Positions 23,662 through 33,092 of a DNA stretch of 64,000 nucleotides are shown piece after piece. The translations under genes were made by a program, and so were the position numbers. The DNA comes from an uncultured Rhodospira sp. (GTDB lineage: Bacteria > Pseudomonadota > Alphaproteobacteria > Rhodospirillales > Rhodospirillaceae). Location of the stretch: NCBI RefSeq assembly GCF_937138205.1, contig NZ_CAKZOT010000089.1, forward strand, positions 1 through 64,000, in the 5' to 3' direction. The notes beneath the pieces are model-generated. The model saw only the letters and a program-made list of their open reading frames with translations, ran no database searches and was not told where the DNA came from. The stretch's first letter is position 1, and each line of letters begins with the position of its first letter.

Positions 23662-26600
23662 TTAGCCCGCGTGCGCCTGCTCCCACGCCGCCAGCCAGGC
23701 GTCGAACTCCTCCGCCGGCATGGGCTTGGCGACCACATAGCCCTGTACCATGTCCACGCCCAGCGACGCCACGAGGTCCCAGTCCTCCTGGGTTTCGGCG
23801 CCCTCGGCCACGGTGCTCATGCCCAGGCTCCTGGCCAGGCCCACACTGGACTCCAGGATGGCCCGCGCCGCCGGGTCGCGCGCCGCGCCGAAGACGAACG
23901 CGCGATCGATCTTCAGTTCGTTGAAGGGAATGCGCTTGAGCTGCTCCAGCGACGAATGCCCCGTGCCGAAGTCGTCGATGGACAGGGACACGCCTTTCAG
24001 CCGCAACCGGGCCAGGATCTCCAGCGAACTGCGCAGGTCGCGCATCAGGCCGGTTTCCGTCACCTCCAGAACAATGTGCGACGGGTCCAGGCCATTGCTG
24101 GCCGCCGTCTCCACGATCATCTGCGGCAGGTCGAAGCGCGTCAGCGAGTCCACCGAGATGTTGACCGCCACCTTGATGTCCCGCCCCTCGGCCAGCCAGC
24201 GGCCGCCCTGCTCGGTGGCCTTGGCGAACACGGCGTCGGTCAGGGCGGCGATCAGGCCGGTATCCTCGGCCACCGGCACGAAGGCCATCGGCGGGATCAG
24301 ACCCCGGTCGCGGTGCCGCCAGCGGACCAGGCTTTCCACGCCCACCACCTTCCGGTCGCGGATGCGAACCTTGGGCTGGAAGTAGACCAGCAGTTCGTCG
24401 CCGTCGATGCCGCGGCGCAGATCGTCCTCGCCGATGCGGTCGACGGCCTGCCCGGCGTGACGGGGCAGCGCCGGCGCGTGGTCCAGGCTTTCCAGTACGG
24501 CGGCCAGCTTGGCCGGCGTGATGGGCTTCGACAGCGCCCCCAGCACATGCAGGCCGTGGGCGTTGGCCAGGTTCTTGGCGGTGCTCAGAACGCGCTGATC
24601 CTCGCCGCTGATGAGCACGATGGCGCCGGCGAAGCCCGTCTGCGTCAGGTGGCGCAGGAACTCGACCCCGTCCATCCCCGGCATGTTGAGATCGCACAGG
24701 ATCACGTCGGTTCCCTCGGACTTGACGCGATCCAGGGCCGCGTGCCCGTCCTCGCACAGTGTGACCGAGGTCGCGCCCAGCCCCTTGAGCACGCGGCTGA
24801 TGAGCTTGCGCATGAACACTTCGTCGTCGACGACCAGGAACGCCAGCGACGACAGCGACTGAGGGGTCAGTGGCATGGACGTCTCTCCAGGACTATGGCC
24901 GTTGGCGGGGTCCGACCCATCGGGTCCGTCGGCGAGCGCGTCGGCCAGGTGCCGCACGTGCTCCTCGATCCGGGCGAACACCTCCCCCAGGCGGGTCTGC
25001 AGGGTGGCGACAGCGGCCCAGTCCCTTGCTTCGCAGGCCTTGATCATCGCCTTCGCCGTGTGTGCGAGGGCCTCGGCGCCGATCGCGCGTGCCGACGATT
25101 TGAGCTTGTAGGCGGCGCGGATGATGTCGCTGGCGGCCTGGTCGGCGATGGCCGCGTCGATGTCGGCGAGCAGGTCGCGCGCCGGGGCAATGAACTCCGT
25201 CAGGATCAGGTCGACCGCCTCGGCATCGCGGCCGAAGACCGCCAGAAGCGCCGCGCTGTCGACGATCCGGTCATCGTCCGCGCCAAGGTCTGGGGCCTCC
25301 TGTTCCGCCGGTCGCGACGTCCCGCTGATAAAGGCTTCGACCGTGGCGAAGGCGGGCGCGATGGCCGGCGCGATGGCCTTGACCCGGGGCAGGTCTCCCC
25401 CCTTGCCGGCCAGTTCCACCTCCTGGCAGAGATCGGCCAAAGCGGTGGCGCCGATGGCCCGCGCGGCTGATTTCAGCTTGTGGGCGGCATCGCCCGAGAC
25501 CTGCGCCTGATTGGCGGCCACGGCCGCCATGATCTCTTCGATGATGGCGCGGGCCGGGTCCACGAACTCGTTCATCACCTCGCGGATGGCCTCCGCGTCG
25601 TCGCCGAACACATCGCGCAGGACGGCCGGGTCAAGGGGCGAGACCCCGCCCGCGCCGGCTTCGGCGCCCGCCGGCGGGTCCTCCGGCGGATCGGCGGCAC
25701 CCTCGTCGTCCCCGGCGTCGGGGGCCGCCAACGCGCTGGCGGGCATCCACTTGGCGAGCAGAGCCTTCAGCTTGCGCATCTCCAGGGGCTTGGTGAGATA
25801 GTCGTCCATGCCCACGGCCAGGCAGCGGTCGGCCTCGCCCTGCAGGGCGCTGGCGGTGATGGCGACGATCGGCAGGGGGGCGCCGTCGGCGTTGGACAGT
25901 CCGCGCTCACGGATGGCGGCCGTCAGGGCGAACCCGTCCATGCGCGGCATGTGGCAGTCCGTGAGCAACAGGGCATGACTGCCGTTTTCCAACGCCTCCA
26001 GCGCTTCCTGCCCGTCGCCGGTCACCTGGCAGGCGAACCCGAGTTGGTCCAACTGGCGACGGATGACGTCCTGACTGGTCACGTTGTCCTCGGCCACCAG
26101 GATGAGTTGACCGGCGGCGCGCGCCTGGTCGACCGTGGGCGCCTTGCGGCGGCGACGGGCATTGGCCGCATTGTCTTGCTGGTGTTCGATGTCCGGGCTC
26201 ATCCGTCCGGTCGCCACGGCGATCGCCCGCAGGACTGTCGAGCGCAGGATGGGCGCGGACTGCACCGCGACCACGTTCCCGGTCGGCGCGACGCGCCCGG
26301 TCGCCAGCCGATCCGGGGTGAGGTAGACGAAGCGGGTGGGAGCCTGTTCCTGGATCGCGGCCAGCACGGCATCGGCCGTCGCCCCGCCCAGCGTATCCGA
26401 CACCACCACGGCGTCGGGTGGCGCGGCGGCCGCTTCGAGGTCGGCGAGCGAGGCCAGGCGGACGACGGTCGCCCCGCGCGCCGTGCCGTAGCGTTCGATG
26501 GTGTCCGCGTCGTCAGGGTCGCTCACCAGGCACCCAAGGCGCACGCCGGTGAGGTCCGGGTCCTCGTCATCGGCATCCGCCAACACCGGCAGGGGCAGCG

Positions 26601-29600
26601 TCACCGTGAACGTCGAGCCCTCGTCCAGCGTGCTCTGGACGTCGATGGCGCCGCCCATCATGGTGGTCAGCGTGCGGCACACCGACAGGCCCAGCCCGGT
26701 GCCGCCGAAGCGGCGGGTGGTGGACTGGTCGGCCTGGGTGAAGGGCTGGAACAGCTTGGCGATCGTCTCTGCCGACATGCCGATGCCGTTGTCGGTGATG
26801 GCGATGACGATGAGGGCGCGCGCGCCCTGACCCTCGCCGGCGTCGGGCTCGATCGCCTTGAGGTCCACCCTGACGCGGACGCGGCCCTGGTGATCGTCCG
26901 TCGTCTGGGTGAACTTGATCGCGTTGCCGGCCAGGTTGAACAGGATCTGGCGCAGCCGCACCTGGTCGCCCAGCACCCGGGGCGGAATCGCGGGATCGAC
27001 GAACAGGGACAGCGTGACCGCCTTCTTGGCGGCGTTGGCCAGCAGGGTTTCGATCACGCCTTCAACGGTATCACGCACCGAGATGGGGACGGATTCCAGG
27101 TGCAAGCGTCCCGCCTCGATCTTCGAGTGATCGAGAATGTCGTTGATGATTTGCAGCAGCGCGAAGGCGGACTCGCGCACGGTGTTCATCATCGTGCGCT
27201 GGTCCATGCTCAGGGTGGTTTCCAGCAGCAGATCGATCATGCCGACGACGCCGTTCATGGGCGTGCGGATTTCATGGCTCATGGCGGCCAGGAAGTTCGA
27301 CTTGGCGCGGTTGGCGGCCTCGGCCCGGTCGCGCAGCATGTCGGCGCGTTTGCGCTCCTCGGCCAGGTCGAACATCATGTTGAGCGCGGCGCGGCGGGCC
27401 TGCCCGAGTTCGTCGACCCGGGTGGACAGTTCGCGCTCCATCCGTTTGCGGTCGGAAATGTCGGTGGAAATGCCGCAGATGCCCTCGGCCACGCCCGTCG
27501 AGTCAGGCAGCGGCACCCGCCGGGACAACAGGACGGTTTCCGCGCCCCCATCGCCGGCCCCGGTTGGGCACGGTTCCTCGTTTTCCAGCGGGCGGTTCGT
27601 CGCCATCACGGTCTGATCGTTGTCCCGGTACTGACGGGCGAGGTCCTCGGGGAACAGATCCAGGTCGGTGCGCCCGATCACCTGCTGGCGCGGCCGGCCG
27701 AAGCTGGTTTCCCATTGCCGGTTGACGAAGATGTACCGGCCGTCCCGATCCTTGGCGTAGATCAGCGCCGGGCTGTTTTCCAACACCCCTTCGAGCAACT
27801 GCCGACTGCGATGCAGCGCCTGTTCGTCCTGCTTGCGCCGGGTGATGTCCCGGCAGATCCCGAACAGGCCGACGACCCGCCCCGCCTTGTCGTGCAGAAG
27901 CTGCTTTTTCACGTCCATCCAGTGTGACGTGCCGCCTGCGCTGGTCCACTTCTGCACCTCGTCGAGGGACGTCAACGTGCCGTCAAGCAACAGGCGCTCC
28001 TCGGCCAGGGTCACGTCGGCGTGATCGGGCGGCAGCAGATCCTGGTCGGTCCGTCCGAGCAGGTCGCGCCAGGAGGGATGCCCGGTAAAGGCGGCCAGGG
28101 TCTGGCTTGCCGCCTGGTAGCGGTGCGCGGTGTCCTTGATGAGCACGAAGTCGCTGGTGTTCTCCAGCAGGGCGACGAAGTTGCGGGTCTGGGCGGCCAG
28201 GGCGCTGACGTCGCGGCTCCAGATCAACAGCAGGTCCGTCTCGTCGCGCCGCGCGCGCGAGATGGTGACCTCCAGATCCAGCCAGACGCCGGCGCGGGTT
28301 TTCTGACGGGCCTCCAGGTTGATGGACGGGGCCGTCTCCAGGGTTTCGAAGAACGCTTGCACGCTTGGCAGGTCCAGAGTCTCGTCCAGCGCGCTGGCCT
28401 CCATGCCCACCAAATCCGCGCGCGCGTAGCCGAGCCGCTGGCAGACGGCGTTGTTGACGTACTCCAGGCGGCCATCGTCGACCCGCACCCACATGATCCC
28501 GTCGATGGCATTGTCCATCGCGGCTTGCGTGAAGCGCAGACGATCCTCCGTTTCCCGCCGTTTGGTGATGTCGGTGAAGGAGCCGCCCACGCGGGTCGCC
28601 CGCCCCTGGTCGTCGCGCACCGCACCGGCGCGCTGCTGCACCCAGATATAGTCTCCGGCCTGCGTGGCCAGACGGCATTCGATGTCGAAGGGAACATCGC
28701 GGTCCAGGTGCGCCTGAAACGCCGCCCGCACCCTCTCCCTATCATCGGGGTGGAGCAGGGCGACCAGGGTCTCGAACGTGTTGGGGACCGTCTCGGGGTC
28801 GTAACCGAGCATCTCCAGGCAGCGCGGCGACAGCCAGTCCTCGCCGCGTTCGAAATCGCGGATCCACACCGCGTCGCCGGTGCCCTGGACCGCCAGGGCG
28901 AACCGCTCCTGGCTCTGGCGCAGGTTTGTCTGGGTGGTGCCCAGGTCGCGGATCATCTCGTTGGCCGAGCGGCCCAACGCGGCGAACTCGGAAAACGACA
29001 GGCGCGACAGATCAATCGGCGTGTAGGTGCGCGACGCGTCCCGGAAAAAGCTGAGGAACAGGTCCATGTTGCGCAGCATCAGGGCGCGGCCGCGCCAGAC
29101 CAGGGCAGCGGTGGCCAGCGCCATGAGCAGCATCACCAGCAAGGTCTGCAGGATGGCGACCCGCACGTTCCGGGCAACCGAAGCGCGAATGGCGGACAAC
29201 TCTTTCTGAACCGCGTCGAGACGAACGGTCGCGCTGACCGCCCAGTCCCACGCCGGAACGCCCTGGACGTAGCTCAGGTGTGGTCCCTCGCCGGCGGCTG
29301 AACCCGACCCGAGGTCGTATTGCAGGAACCCGCCGCCCTTCTTGGCGATGCGGATCGAGGCCCTGACGAAGCTGAACCCGGTGCTGTCGGCAAGGTAGAG
29401 GATGTTGGTGCCCTGCGCGCGGCCCAGCAACGCCTCGCCGTCCCACCGCACGATCCGGATGCTGTCGATCTCGGGCATCACGAAGGCGCGGATGTCGCTC
29501 AGGACGCGTTCCTGGATGTCGTTTTCGACGTCCGCCACGTACTCGCCGCTGCCGATGACCCAGTCGAACGGCGCGAACAGCTTGACGTAGGCGACCTTGT

Positions 29601-30246
29601 TGAACAGCCGCTCCGTCGCCTTGTTCGGATGGCGCCAAGCGTATCGGTAGAATCCCTCTTCGCGCCGAAGGGCGAGGTCGATCATGCCGCCGGTCAGTCG
29701 ATCGACGGGCGAGCCGCTGTTGTCCCGGACCAGGGTTCCCTCCAACTCCGGGTTGGCTGGCGCCAGTTGGTCGATCCCGTCGATCCCCAGGGCGAAAATG
29801 TACCCTCGTCCGTTGTTGAACCGGATAGGCCGCAGCGCCTCGCGCACCATGCCCTTGATTTCATCGAGGGAGTGCGTGTCCTTATAGGTTTCGTAGAGGT
29901 GACGCGCGACGGCGACCGCTTCCGTCGTGCGCGCGCGGACCATGGCCCGGACCCGCTGGTCGGTATCCTGGCGCGCCGAGTCAATGCGACGAACGATCTC
30001 GTGCACGGCATCGCGCACCTGTTCGCGCTGGCGGTCCAGAAAGGCGGCCTGCGCCAGTGAGACCTCGCGGTCCCGGGCCGACAACTCGTTGAGGATCTTC
30101 ATTCCGCCGGTCAGCATGATACCGATGAGCGCGACGCCCAGCAGCACCGCCGAGGCCAGGCCGATCAGGGACGGCCGCCATCGGTCCGTGCCGGTCGGCA
30201 CGCCGCCCAGGGCCTCATGCGTGTCACGGGGGGGCATGGGCGGCAT
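23662..30246 (-). CDS. Giant hybrid histidine kinase with phosphorelay and C-terminal EAL phosphodiesterase
   Basis: A 2194-residue membrane sensor. Helices at 26-47 and 359-385 enclose a tandem Cache-type periplasmic region. Then come four PAS domains (about 445-565, 570-685, 690-805, 810-935), a coiled coil, HisKA with H991 in MSHEIRTPMNGV, and an ATPase domain (NLAGNAIKFT, DNGIGM, GGTGLGLSV). A receiver-like domain without acceptor Asp (1235-1348) is followed by a canonical receiver (acceptor D1430), an Hpt with H1589 (AHKLKSAARAIGA), a second Hpt with Tyr at the His position (Y1713), and a third receiver (D1852). The EAL domain (1935-2190) keeps its catalytic signatures: ESLVRW, EVTET, DDFGTG, LKID and VAEGAE. 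Phosphotransfer could thus gate c-di-GMP hydrolysis within one molecule. It starts 2 bases after the PAS sensor gene stop, so the two are co-expressed. Confidence 0.9.
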   Translation of the reverse strand: MPPMPPRDTHEALGGVPTGTDRWRPSLIGLASAVLLGVALIGIMLTGGMKILNELSARDREVSLAQAAFLDRQREQVRDAVHEIVRRIDSARQDTDQRVRAMVRARTTEAVAVARHLYETYKDTHSLDEIKGMVREALRPIRFNNGRGYIFALGIDGIDQLAPANPELEGTLVRDNSGSPVDRLTGGMIDLALRREEGFYRYAWRHPNKATERLFNKVAYVKLFAPFDWVIGSGEYVADVENDIQERVLSDIRAFVMPEIDSIRIVRWDGEALLGRAQGTNILYLADSTGFSFVRASIRIAKKGGGFLQYDLGSGSAAGEGPHLSYVQGVPAWDWAVSATVRLDAVQKELSAIRASVARNVRVAILQTLLVMLLMALATAALVWRGRALMLRNMDLFLSFFRDASRTYTPIDLSRLSFSEFAALGRSANEMIRDLGTTQTNLRQSQERFALAVQGTGDAVWIRDFERGEDWLSPRCLEMLGYDPETVPNTFETLVALLHPDDRERVRAAFQAHLDRDVPFDIECRLATQAGDYIWVQQRAGAVRDDQGRATRVGGSFTDITKRRETEDRLRFTQAAMDNAIDGIMWVRVDDGRLEYVNNAVCQRLGYARADLVGMEASALDETLDLPSVQAFFETLETAPSINLEARQKTRAGVWLDLEVTISRARRDETDLLLIWSRDVSALAAQTRNFVALLENTSDFVLIKDTAHRYQAASQTLAAFTGHPSWRDLLGRTDQDLLPPDHADVTLAEERLLLDGTLTSLDEVQKWTSAGGTSHWMDVKKQLLHDKAGRVVGLFGICRDITRRKQDEQALHRSRQLLEGVLENSPALIYAKDRDGRYIFVNRQWETSFGRPRQQVIGRTDLDLFPEDLARQYRDNDQTVMATNRPLENEEPCPTGAGDGGAETVLLSRRVPLPDSTGVAEGICGISTDISDRKRMERELSTRVDELGQARRAALNMMFDLAEERKRADMLRDRAEAANRAKSNFLAAMSHEIRTPMNGVVGMIDLLLETTLSMDQRTMMNTVRESAFALLQIINDILDHSKIEAGRLHLESVPISVRDTVEGVIETLLANAAKKAVTLSLFVDPAIPPRVLGDQVRLRQILFNLAGNAIKFTQTTDDHQGRVRVRVDLKAIEPDAGEGQGARALIVIAITDNGIGMSAETIAKLFQPFTQADQSTTRRFGGTGLGLSVCRTLTTMMGGAIDVQSTLDEGSTFTVTLPLPVLADADDEDPDLTGVRLGCLVSDPDDADTIERYGTARGATVVRLASLADLEAAAAPPDAVVVSDTLGGATADAVLAAIQEQAPTRFVYLTPDRLATGRVAPTGNVVAVQSAPILRSTVLRAIAVATGRMSPDIEHQQDNAANARRRRKAPTVDQARAAGQLILVAEDNVTSQDVIRRQLDQLGFACQVTGDGQEALEALENGSHALLLTDCHMPRMDGFALTAAIRERGLSNADGAPLPIVAITASALQGEADRCLAVGMDDYLTKPLEMRKLKALLAKWMPASALAAPDAGDDEGAADPPEDPPAGAEAGAGGVSPLDPAVLRDVFGDDAEAIREVMNEFVDPARAIIEEIMAAVAANQAQVSGDAAHKLKSAARAIGATALADLCQEVELAGKGGDLPRVKAIAPAIAPAFATVEAFISGTSRPAEQEAPDLGADDDRIVDSAALLAVFGRDAEAVDLILTEFIAPARDLLADIDAAIADQAASDIIRAAYKLKSSARAIGAEALAHTAKAMIKACEARDWAAVATLQTRLGEVFARIEEHVRHLADALADGPDGSDPANGHSPGETSMPLTPQSLSSLAFLVVDDEVFMRKLISRVLKGLGATSVTLCEDGHAALDRVKSEGTDVILCDLNMPGMDGVEFLRHLTQTGFAGAIVLISGEDQRVLSTAKNLANAHGLHVLGALSKPITPAKLAAVLESLDHAPALPRHAGQAVDRIGEDDLRRGIDGDELLVYFQPKVRIRDRKVVGVESLVRWRHRDRGLIPPMAFVPVAEDTGLIAALTDAVFAKATEQGGRWLAEGRDIKVAVNISVDSLTRFDLPQMIVETAASNGLDPSHIVLEVTETGLMRDLRSSLEILARLRLKGVSLSIDDFGTGHSSLEQLKRIPFNELKIDRAFVFGAARDPAARAILESSVGLARSLGMSTVAEGAETQEDWDLVASLGVDMVQGYVVAKPMPAEEFDAWLAAWEQAHAG

Positions 30247-30248
30247 CC

Positions 30249-33092
30249 CTAGTCGGCGATCTGATACGGGGGATTGTCGCCCAGGCGCGCGGTCAGGGCG
30301 TTGATCTCCCGCTTGAGGGTGATCATGCGCAGTTCCCGGCCGACGGCGATGCGGCTGAACTGCTCAAGCTCCAGCATTTTCGCCCTGACCTCGTCCTCGG
30401 CCCGCTTCCGTTTGGTGATGTCGAACACCCAGGCGAAAAAGGACTCTCCATCCGGCGTCGGGACGAGGGTCAGCAGGGCGTCGACCGTGCTGCCGTCCGC
30501 CCGCCGCAGCACGATCTCTTCGTTGAAGACGGTCTCGCCGGCGGCGGCCCGAGCCATGACGGCGTCGCGCTGGGCCGGGTCCTCGTAGAAATCGCGCGGA
30601 TGGGTCTCGACCATCTCCTCTGGCGTCAGGCCCAGCATCGAGGCGGCGGCCGTATTGGCGAAGGACAGGTGTCCGGCCGCCGTGACGATGGTGGTGCCGA
30701 CCGGCGACGTCTCCAGAATGGCGCGCAGGGTCTTTTCCTTTTCGTGGATGGCCTGCTCTGCGGCCTTCTGTTCCGTGATGTCGTAGACCCAGCAGAAATG
30801 GCTGCCTTGCGTTCCCGCCGGGATGAGCGTCACCAAGGCGGTCAGGGCATGGCCGTCGCGCCGGTGCAGGGTCACCTCGTGGTCGCGGATGGGTTCGCCG
30901 GCACGCAGGTGCTCCAGGAACAGCTGCTCGTCGCCGGTGTCGGCGTAGTACGAGGCCATCGAGGTCTCGTTGAGATCGTCCCTGTCGACGTCCAGCAGTG
31001 CCGCCATGGCGGCATTGGCGAAGGACAGGGACCCGTCGCGCTGCACCATGCCGGCCCCGACGGGCGAGGACTCCAGAATGGCGCGCAGGGTTTCCTCGTT
31101 GCGGCGCAACGCGTCCTCGGCGAGCTTGCGCTGGGTGACGTCCAGGAGCATTCCGTCCCATCCCCAACGCTCCTCGCCGCGCGGGTAGGCGCGCGCCGCG
31201 AGTTCGATCCATCGCGTTCCGCCGTCGGTGTCGATCACCCGGAAGGTGTGATGCAGGACGCTGTCGCCGGCTGACAGGCGCCGGAACTCGGCCTCAAGGT
31301 CGGGCCGGTCCGCCGGATGCACCCGGTCCAGGAGTGGATGGGCGGCGTCCGCGTCCGCGTCCGCGTCCGTGCCGGGATCCGGCCCGTCCCCCGAAAAACC
31401 GAACACGGCCTGCATGTCCGGGCTGGCGTACTCGATACGGGGGCGTCCGTCGGCACAAATCTCGAACTGCACCACCATGGCGGGGAGGTTCGCCGTCAGG
31501 TTCTGGAACCGGTCGGACTGGCGGCGGTTTTCCTCCAGGGCCTTGGTCAGCGCCTCCTCGGCCTTCATCCGGGCCGTGATGTCCGAGAAGATGGACACGA
31601 ACCCGCCGCCCTTGATGGGGCCGCGGCGGACATCGACGAACCGGCCGTCGGGCCGGCGGCGTTGCATCTCGCAGGGTTCGAAGCGGGCGGCCTCCTCCAT
31701 CTGCCGCGCGAAGATCGCCTCCGGGTCGCCCTCGCCAAATTCCTGTCGGGCCACGTCGTGTTGCACGAACGCGGCGTACTTCGTGCCGGGTTGGGCCAGG
31801 GCTTCGGGATAGTCGCGGATCTCAAGGAAGGGACGGTTCCAGGCGATCAGGTTGAGGTCCTTGTCGAACGCGGCGACGCCGACGGTCATGCTGTCCAGCA
31901 CGGCCGTGACGAGATCGCGCTGGCGCTGCACCTGACCGGTCTTCTCGTCCACCGCCCGCACGAAGTGCTCGAAGCTGTGCGCCATGTCGGCGATTTCGTC
32001 GCCGCCGCCGATGTCGAGCGGCGGGCGGTGACCGTGGACATGGTCCTGCATGACCGCGCGAACCCGTCGCATCCGCCGCAGGACCTGAGTGTTGATATAG
32101 ATCAGGCCGGCGACCGCCAGCAGGATCGACAGGATCGACGCCGCCAGCAGCACGGGCGTGCGGGTCATCACCGTCTGTTCGATGTCGGTGATGCCGACGC
32201 GCGTGCGATCCGCGATCCCATGGGTGAGGGCCGTGATGTGGTTGATCAGGCGGTCCAAGGCGACCAGACGCTTGACCGCGATCCGGATTTGCAGGTCGAG
32301 CCGCAGGGCCTGCAGGCGGGTCTCGAACACCGGTCGCAGGTGCGCCCGGACTTTCAGAAGCGCGGTGCTGACCGGCCGGTTCACGCTCGGGTCGGCCAGG
32401 AACCGATTGAGCAGCGACTCGAACCGGTCCCGATGGGCGGCCACCTGCGCCGGGCGGGTCGACAGGATCGCGGTCTCGGCCTGATCGACGATCTGCAGGA
32501 GCGCCACCATCTCCGGCTCCGGCGGCGCATTGGTGGGGCGGTCGGACGCGCCCTCCGCGCCAGGAGCATTCCCGTCGTCCGTCGCCACGGCGCGGACGAT
32601 CCGGCGGGCATCGACCAACGAGCTCGCCGCCTCCCGCACGCGGACATCGAGGGTCTCGCGCTGGAGCATCAGGCCGTGCAGGTGCACGATGGCCTGTTCG
32701 ACAAGCTCGACGTTGCGGTGCGCCGCCGCCTTGTCGTCGCCCCCCACCAGGTCGGGGTCCAGCTCGTCGATGGCCGCCTGCAGTGCCTCGGCGTTGTCGC
32801 GCACCGCGAACAGAAGCGTTTCCAGCTCGAACGATCCCGTCGCGTTGGGAATCTGGTGGGCGAGGCGTTCGATTTCCCGCGCCAGATCCTTGATGACGTC
32901 GGCCTGGGCAAACGTGGGCAAAACCCGGTCGGTCAGGGGCGTAATGCGGGCCGTCATCTGATGGAACGACAGCACGGACACGACGGACGACACCAGGATA
33001 AGGATCAGCATCCCCCCCATGGTCATCTTCAGCGATGTGGCGACCGTCATGCGCATGTCGGCGCGCGTCCCCGTGTCTGTCGTGTCGGTCAT
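30249..33092 (-). CDS. TorS-like membrane sensor with four PAS domains and no kinase domain
   Basis: A 947-residue protein. It has a membrane helix at about 24-44, a long helical periplasmic region (45-310, TorS-sensor-like), a second helix at about 314-333, HAMP (334-385), and PAS domains at about 390-510, 530-660, 665-780 and 785-900. The last two PAS domains are near duplicates (LRAILESSPVG and LRAILETSPVG). It ends in a coiled coil, RIAVGRELRMITLKREINAL, which in relatives precedes a kinase or receiver. Here the chain stops and the giant kinase gene follows. The ATG at 33092 overlaps the upstream stop. I infer that it relays a periplasmic signal to the neighbouring kinase by direct contact or as a heteromer. 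Confidence 0.85.
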   Translation of the reverse strand: MTDTTDTGTRADMRMTVATSLKMTMGGMLILILVSSVVSVLSFHQMTARITPLTDRVLPTFAQADVIKDLAREIERLAHQIPNATGSFELETLLFAVRDNAEALQAAIDELDPDLVGGDDKAAAHRNVELVEQAIVHLHGLMLQRETLDVRVREAASSLVDARRIVRAVATDDGNAPGAEGASDRPTNAPPEPEMVALLQIVDQAETAILSTRPAQVAAHRDRFESLLNRFLADPSVNRPVSTALLKVRAHLRPVFETRLQALRLDLQIRIAVKRLVALDRLINHITALTHGIADRTRVGITDIEQTVMTRTPVLLAASILSILLAVAGLIYINTQVLRRMRRVRAVMQDHVHGHRPPLDIGGGDEIADMAHSFEHFVRAVDEKTGQVQRQRDLVTAVLDSMTVGVAAFDKDLNLIAWNRPFLEIRDYPEALAQPGTKYAAFVQHDVARQEFGEGDPEAIFARQMEEAARFEPCEMQRRRPDGRFVDVRRGPIKGGGFVSIFSDITARMKAEEALTKALEENRRQSDRFQNLTANLPAMVVQFEICADGRPRIEYASPDMQAVFGFSGDGPDPGTDADADADAAHPLLDRVHPADRPDLEAEFRRLSAGDSVLHHTFRVIDTDGGTRWIELAARAYPRGEERWGWDGMLLDVTQRKLAEDALRRNEETLRAILESSPVGAGMVQRDGSLSFANAAMAALLDVDRDDLNETSMASYYADTGDEQLFLEHLRAGEPIRDHEVTLHRRDGHALTALVTLIPAGTQGSHFCWVYDITEQKAAEQAIHEKEKTLRAILETSPVGTTIVTAAGHLSFANTAAASMLGLTPEEMVETHPRDFYEDPAQRDAVMARAAAGETVFNEEIVLRRADGSTVDALLTLVPTPDGESFFAWVFDITKRKRAEDEVRAKMLELEQFSRIAVGRELRMITLKREINALTARLGDNPPYQIAD
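31345..31368. repeat. GCGTCC hexanucleotide tandem repeat inside the PAS sensor gene
   Basis: Four perfect GCGTCC units on the plus strand encode alternating Asp-Ala in a loop of the second PAS domain (GTDADADADAA). Copy-number slippage would change loop length by two residues without breaking the frame. Confidence 0.8.

Noticed and set aside
22865..24757. 630-codon minus-strand frame running from the end of the giant kinase through the repeat region into the membrane protein
   Set aside because: Within the kinase it is out of the coding frame, and beyond it only translates the structured repeats. It is useful only because it shows the repeat copies at peptide level.
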